DNA from: Bradyrhizobium agreste
GTDB taxonomy: Bacteria; Pseudomonadota; Alphaproteobacteria; Rhizobiales; Xanthobacteraceae
Direction of reading: 5' to 3'
Assembly (NCBI RefSeq): GCF_016031625.1
Contig: NZ_JACCHP010000012.1
Location: forward strand, 152,722 to 216,721
Length of the DNA: 64,000 nucleotides
Part shown: positions 62,194 through 64,000 of the stretch, in pieces
How the letters are laid out: every line of letters begins with the position of its first letter
Position numbering within the stretch: position 1 is the stretch's first letter
Notes under the pieces: generated by a model
What the model saw: the letters and a program-made list of their open reading frames with translations, nothing else
What the model was told of the DNA's origin: nothing
Database searches by the model: none
Translations under genes and position numbers: made by a program

Positions 62194-62436
62194 TTACCTG
62201 AAATAGCCCAGCACGAGATCGACGTCCGCGCTGCGGGCCACGGTGCCGTTCAGCTCGGCGTCGATGACGCGGCGGCAGGCGTCCACCGCAGCGTGGTCGC
62301 CGAGGTCGTTGGCGGCTTCCAGCACGAGCCAGGCGGCGTCCACCGAGGCCTTGTCCGGAGCTGCGCCGCCGAGATCGGTCGTGACGGCATTGGCGAGATT
62401 CTTCTTGCGAACGGCGGTGCCGAATTGAGGCAACAT
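62194..62436 (-). CDS. conserved-type hypothetical protein (80 aa)
   Basis: The product begins MLPQFGTAVRKKNLANAVTT and is soluble and helical, with DAAWLVLEAANDLGDHAAVDACRRVIDAELNG in the middle reading like a single helical hairpin. GGAGAGGGAGTACCTGCA precedes the ATG, a strong ribosome site. It starts 42 bases after the DUF2336 stop on the same strand, so it is probably the second gene of that operon. Function unknown. Confidence 0.65.
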   Translation of the reverse strand: MLPQFGTAVRKKNLANAVTTDLGGAAPDKASVDAAWLVLEAANDLGDHAAVDACRRVIDAELNGTVARSADVDLVLGYFR

Positions 62437-62454
62437 TGCAGGTACTCCCTCTCC

Positions 62455-62490
62455 TCAGTGGACCTGTCAGTGGACTTGTCAGTGGACCTG
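62455..62490 (-). repeat. 12-base tandem repeat that triplicates a stop codon
   Basis: Three head-to-tail copies of CA(A/G)GTCCACTGA (minus strand). The first copy supplies the DUF2336 stop codon. As 12 is a multiple of three, the next two copies place further in-frame TGA codons. Confidence 0.8.
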
Positions 62491-63597
62491 GAGCTCGGGC
62501 TGACGGCCCGCATCGGCACCCGCGCCGGTCTTGCGCGACTGGTAGAACTTCAGAATGCTGCGCGAGGTCTCGATGTTGAGGCGGCCGAACTCGCGCTCGT
62601 TGTCGCGAAGGTCGCGCGCCGTGATCAGATGATCCTTGGCGCCGAGGAACAACAGCGACATCGTCGTGTCCCAGGAGAAATCGAGGGCCTTGCACAACAC
62701 CAGGATCATCTCGCGGTTGCGGTCCATCAACGCGCGCTCGATCACGTCGACCGGCAGCGCCGACAGCAGCGACAGGCCGATCTGCACCTCGTCGAAGCGG
62801 TGCTGGCGGGCATAATTCGAGATCGAATCCTGGTTGAGATTGCCCTGACGATACTGGGTCGTGACCACGCGCTTGGCGACGAAATAGCTGCGCGAGGACG
62901 GGCCGAACTTGGACTGGAGATCGCCGGTGACTTCGGTCACCGAGCTCTGGATCTGCGTCATCATCTCGGGCCGCTCGGTCTCGAGGCGGCGGCGGACGTC
63001 TTCGGAGGCCTTCGCGATCAGCTGCTGGAAGATGTGGCGCGGCACGTCCTTGCGCAGGCCGAGCTGCTCGGCAAGGATCGAATCGCCCTCGGCGCGGCGG
63101 ACCATGTGCAACAGGCCCGAGCCGGAGAAACGCGCGCCCTCGTTCCTGGCGACCGAGGTCACGACCTCCTGGTTGCCGCGCTTGACCAGCACATCGGTCA
63201 CGGCTTCGCCGATCGACTGGCGCTGCGAGATCGCCAGCAGATGCGCCTGGCCCTTGGTCATGGCGCTCTCGATCAGCATCTTCTCGTCGATGCGGTTGGA
63301 ATCGCGCAACACGGGACCGGCTACCGCGATCTCGTCGTCGAGGGCGAGCTTTTCGATGACGTTGAGCGGGGCGTGGTCGCAGGCCGACATCACTTCGGAA
63401 AGCTGCGCGCGCGCAGCCACCTCGATCTCGTCGGCAAGCCGGCCGATCACCTCGCCGAACATGCTGATCTCGTCGTCGCTGTAGCGGCCGGTGATCAGGA
63501 TGTCGGTCGCATGCCACAATGCACGCGTCCGGCTCTCGTCGGTGCCGCGCGCGATCGCGTCGTCCAGATCCTGCAGAAGTGATTTCGCCCCGTTCAT
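62479..63597 (-). CDS. DUF2336 domain protein
   Basis: 372 residues from ATG 63595-63597; a GTG at 63606 would add three residues, but GGGGTGATCGAG gives the ATG good SD spacing. All-helical repeat-like protein with the DUF2336 blocks RTRALWHATDILITGRYSDDEISMFGEVIGRLADEIE and APLNVIEKLALDDEIAVAGPVLRDSNRIDEKML. These resemble HEAT-like repeats and are widespread in Rhizobiales. No enzymatic motif. The C-terminus ends EL-Q-V-H at the triplicated stop. The general role is unknown. Confidence 0.86.
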   Translation of the reverse strand: MNGAKSLLQDLDDAIARGTDESRTRALWHATDILITGRYSDDEISMFGEVIGRLADEIEVAARAQLSEVMSACDHAPLNVIEKLALDDEIAVAGPVLRDSNRIDEKMLIESAMTKGQAHLLAISQRQSIGEAVTDVLVKRGNQEVVTSVARNEGARFSGSGLLHMVRRAEGDSILAEQLGLRKDVPRHIFQQLIAKASEDVRRRLETERPEMMTQIQSSVTEVTGDLQSKFGPSSRSYFVAKRVVTTQYRQGNLNQDSISNYARQHRFDEVQIGLSLLSALPVDVIERALMDRNREMILVLCKALDFSWDTTMSLLFLGAKDHLITARDLRDNEREFGRLNIETSRSILKFYQSRKTGAGADAGRQPELQVH

Positions 63598-63813
63598 CTC
63601 GATCACCCCAGTTCTTGGCAGCCCGTTGGCGAGCCGTCCCGCCGCTCGCGGCGCGACGCCGAATTCCTCTGGGAACCAACGCTAGAGATGAAACGCGAGA
63701 ATTCAGTAAAATCGGCAAATCAGTTTTGCCGACGAAAATTCGTTCAAATGCGAGGGAATGGATTAACTGTTGCGCATGAGCCGAGAAGCTTGAGGCACTG
63801 AAACCTCTCCGCG

Positions 63814-63898
63814 CGTCATGGCCGGGCTTGTCCCGGCCATCCACCCTTGCCGCATCGCACGAAGAACGTGGATGCCCGGGACAAGCCCGGGCATGACG
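63814..63898. repeat. dispersed palindromic repeat, family A
   Basis: CGTCATGGCCGGGCTTGTCC ... GGACAAGCCCGGGCATGACG, a second copy of the element at 16038-16123, in a 326-base gap (63607-63932) that otherwise shows no gene. The two copies are near-identical in their arms but differ in the loop. Confidence 0.75.
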
Positions 63899-63932
63899 AG
63901 CATCGGCAACGGAGCGCTTTAGATAGCGTCGC

Positions 63933-64000
63933 CTACGGATTTTGCGGCGTCAGCACCAGCGGCGGCTTCGGCCTCGGCTTGGCGGGCGGCGGGCCGGGGG
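63933..64000 (-). CDS. 3' end of an unidentified gene (Pro-rich tail)
   Basis: Minus-strand frame entering from the right edge and ending at TAG (63933-63935). The visible ~22 residues are Pro/Lys/Arg-rich (PGPPPAKPRPKPPLVLTPQNP), a composition often seen at the disordered C-terminus of envelope proteins. The upstream part lies outside the window, so neither identity nor start can be given. Confidence 0.45.
   Translation of the reverse strand, partial: PGPPPAKPRPKPPLVLTPQNP

Overview
The window is high-GC alphaproteobacterial chromosome and most resembles Bradyrhizobium. The supporting evidence is a split, circularly permuted tmRNA gene (rhizobial 'sra' type, tag ANDNFAPVAQAA) next to an alphaproteobacterial SspB, GGAAC-N16/17-CGTT promoters of the EcfG general-stress type, an Irr-like iron box before feoAB, and several families of dispersed palindromic intergenic repeats. 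I see no insertion sequence, phage, CRISPR array, rRNA or tRNA. Coding density is high. The many long overlapping antisense ORFs are shadows caused by GC-rich third codon positions.

Layout. 1-5.7 kb: a truncated DODA/LigB dioxygenase, a carboxylesterase-fold protein whose nucleophile serine is replaced by Asp, and a Baeyer-Villiger-type monooxygenase fused to an alpha/beta hydrolase. 5.7-8.1 kb: a divergent MFS exporter/LysR pair with a palindromic operator. 8.1-10.1 kb: two small stress-type genes, each behind an EcfG-like promoter, rlpA, and two very small ORFs. 10.1-16 kb: a Tat-signal DUF1501 protein and a DUF1800 protein in one transcript, next to a blaI-blaR1 type regulator/sensor-protease pair; both transcripts carry a matching operator over the -10 region. 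16-21 kb: malic enzyme and an MscS channel. 21.4-31.6 kb: patatin, PPK2, a complete Liv-type ABC transporter, a NUDIX-like gene and an NMT1/SsuA-type ABC transporter, all on the minus strand. 31.9-34.2 kb: a two-gene osmoprotectant-type ABC system with permease and binding domain fused. 34.2-37.5 kb: a sulfatase-fold membrane transferase, and a TetR regulator divergent from a six-helix membrane protein with two tandem operators.

37.7-44.7 kb is a branched-chain amino-acid biosynthesis cluster: ilvB, a threonine dehydratase, ilvN, a methyltransferase, two exporters (EamA, LysE) and ilvC. It is headed by a sigma70 promoter, a 21-codon leader peptide rich in Ile/Leu/Val codons and an intrinsic terminator, i.e. 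transcription attenuation. 44.8-46.7 kb: divergent miaA and serB. 46.8-52.7 kb: thyA-GNAT-folA followed by hflK-hflC-DUF2065-degP, an envelope protein-quality group. 52.9-56.3 kb: a tripartite tricarboxylate transporter (tctB-tctA-tctC). 56.5-59.7 kb: ssrA, sspB, fumC and a DUF4169/ribbon-helix-helix pair. 59.8-62.0 kb: feoAB. 62.2-64 kb: a small hypothetical gene, a DUF2336 protein, and the end of an unidentified gene.

The most promising unexplained item is the BlaI/BlaR-type regulon that appears to control the DUF1800-DUF1501 exported pair. No beta-lactamase gene is nearby.
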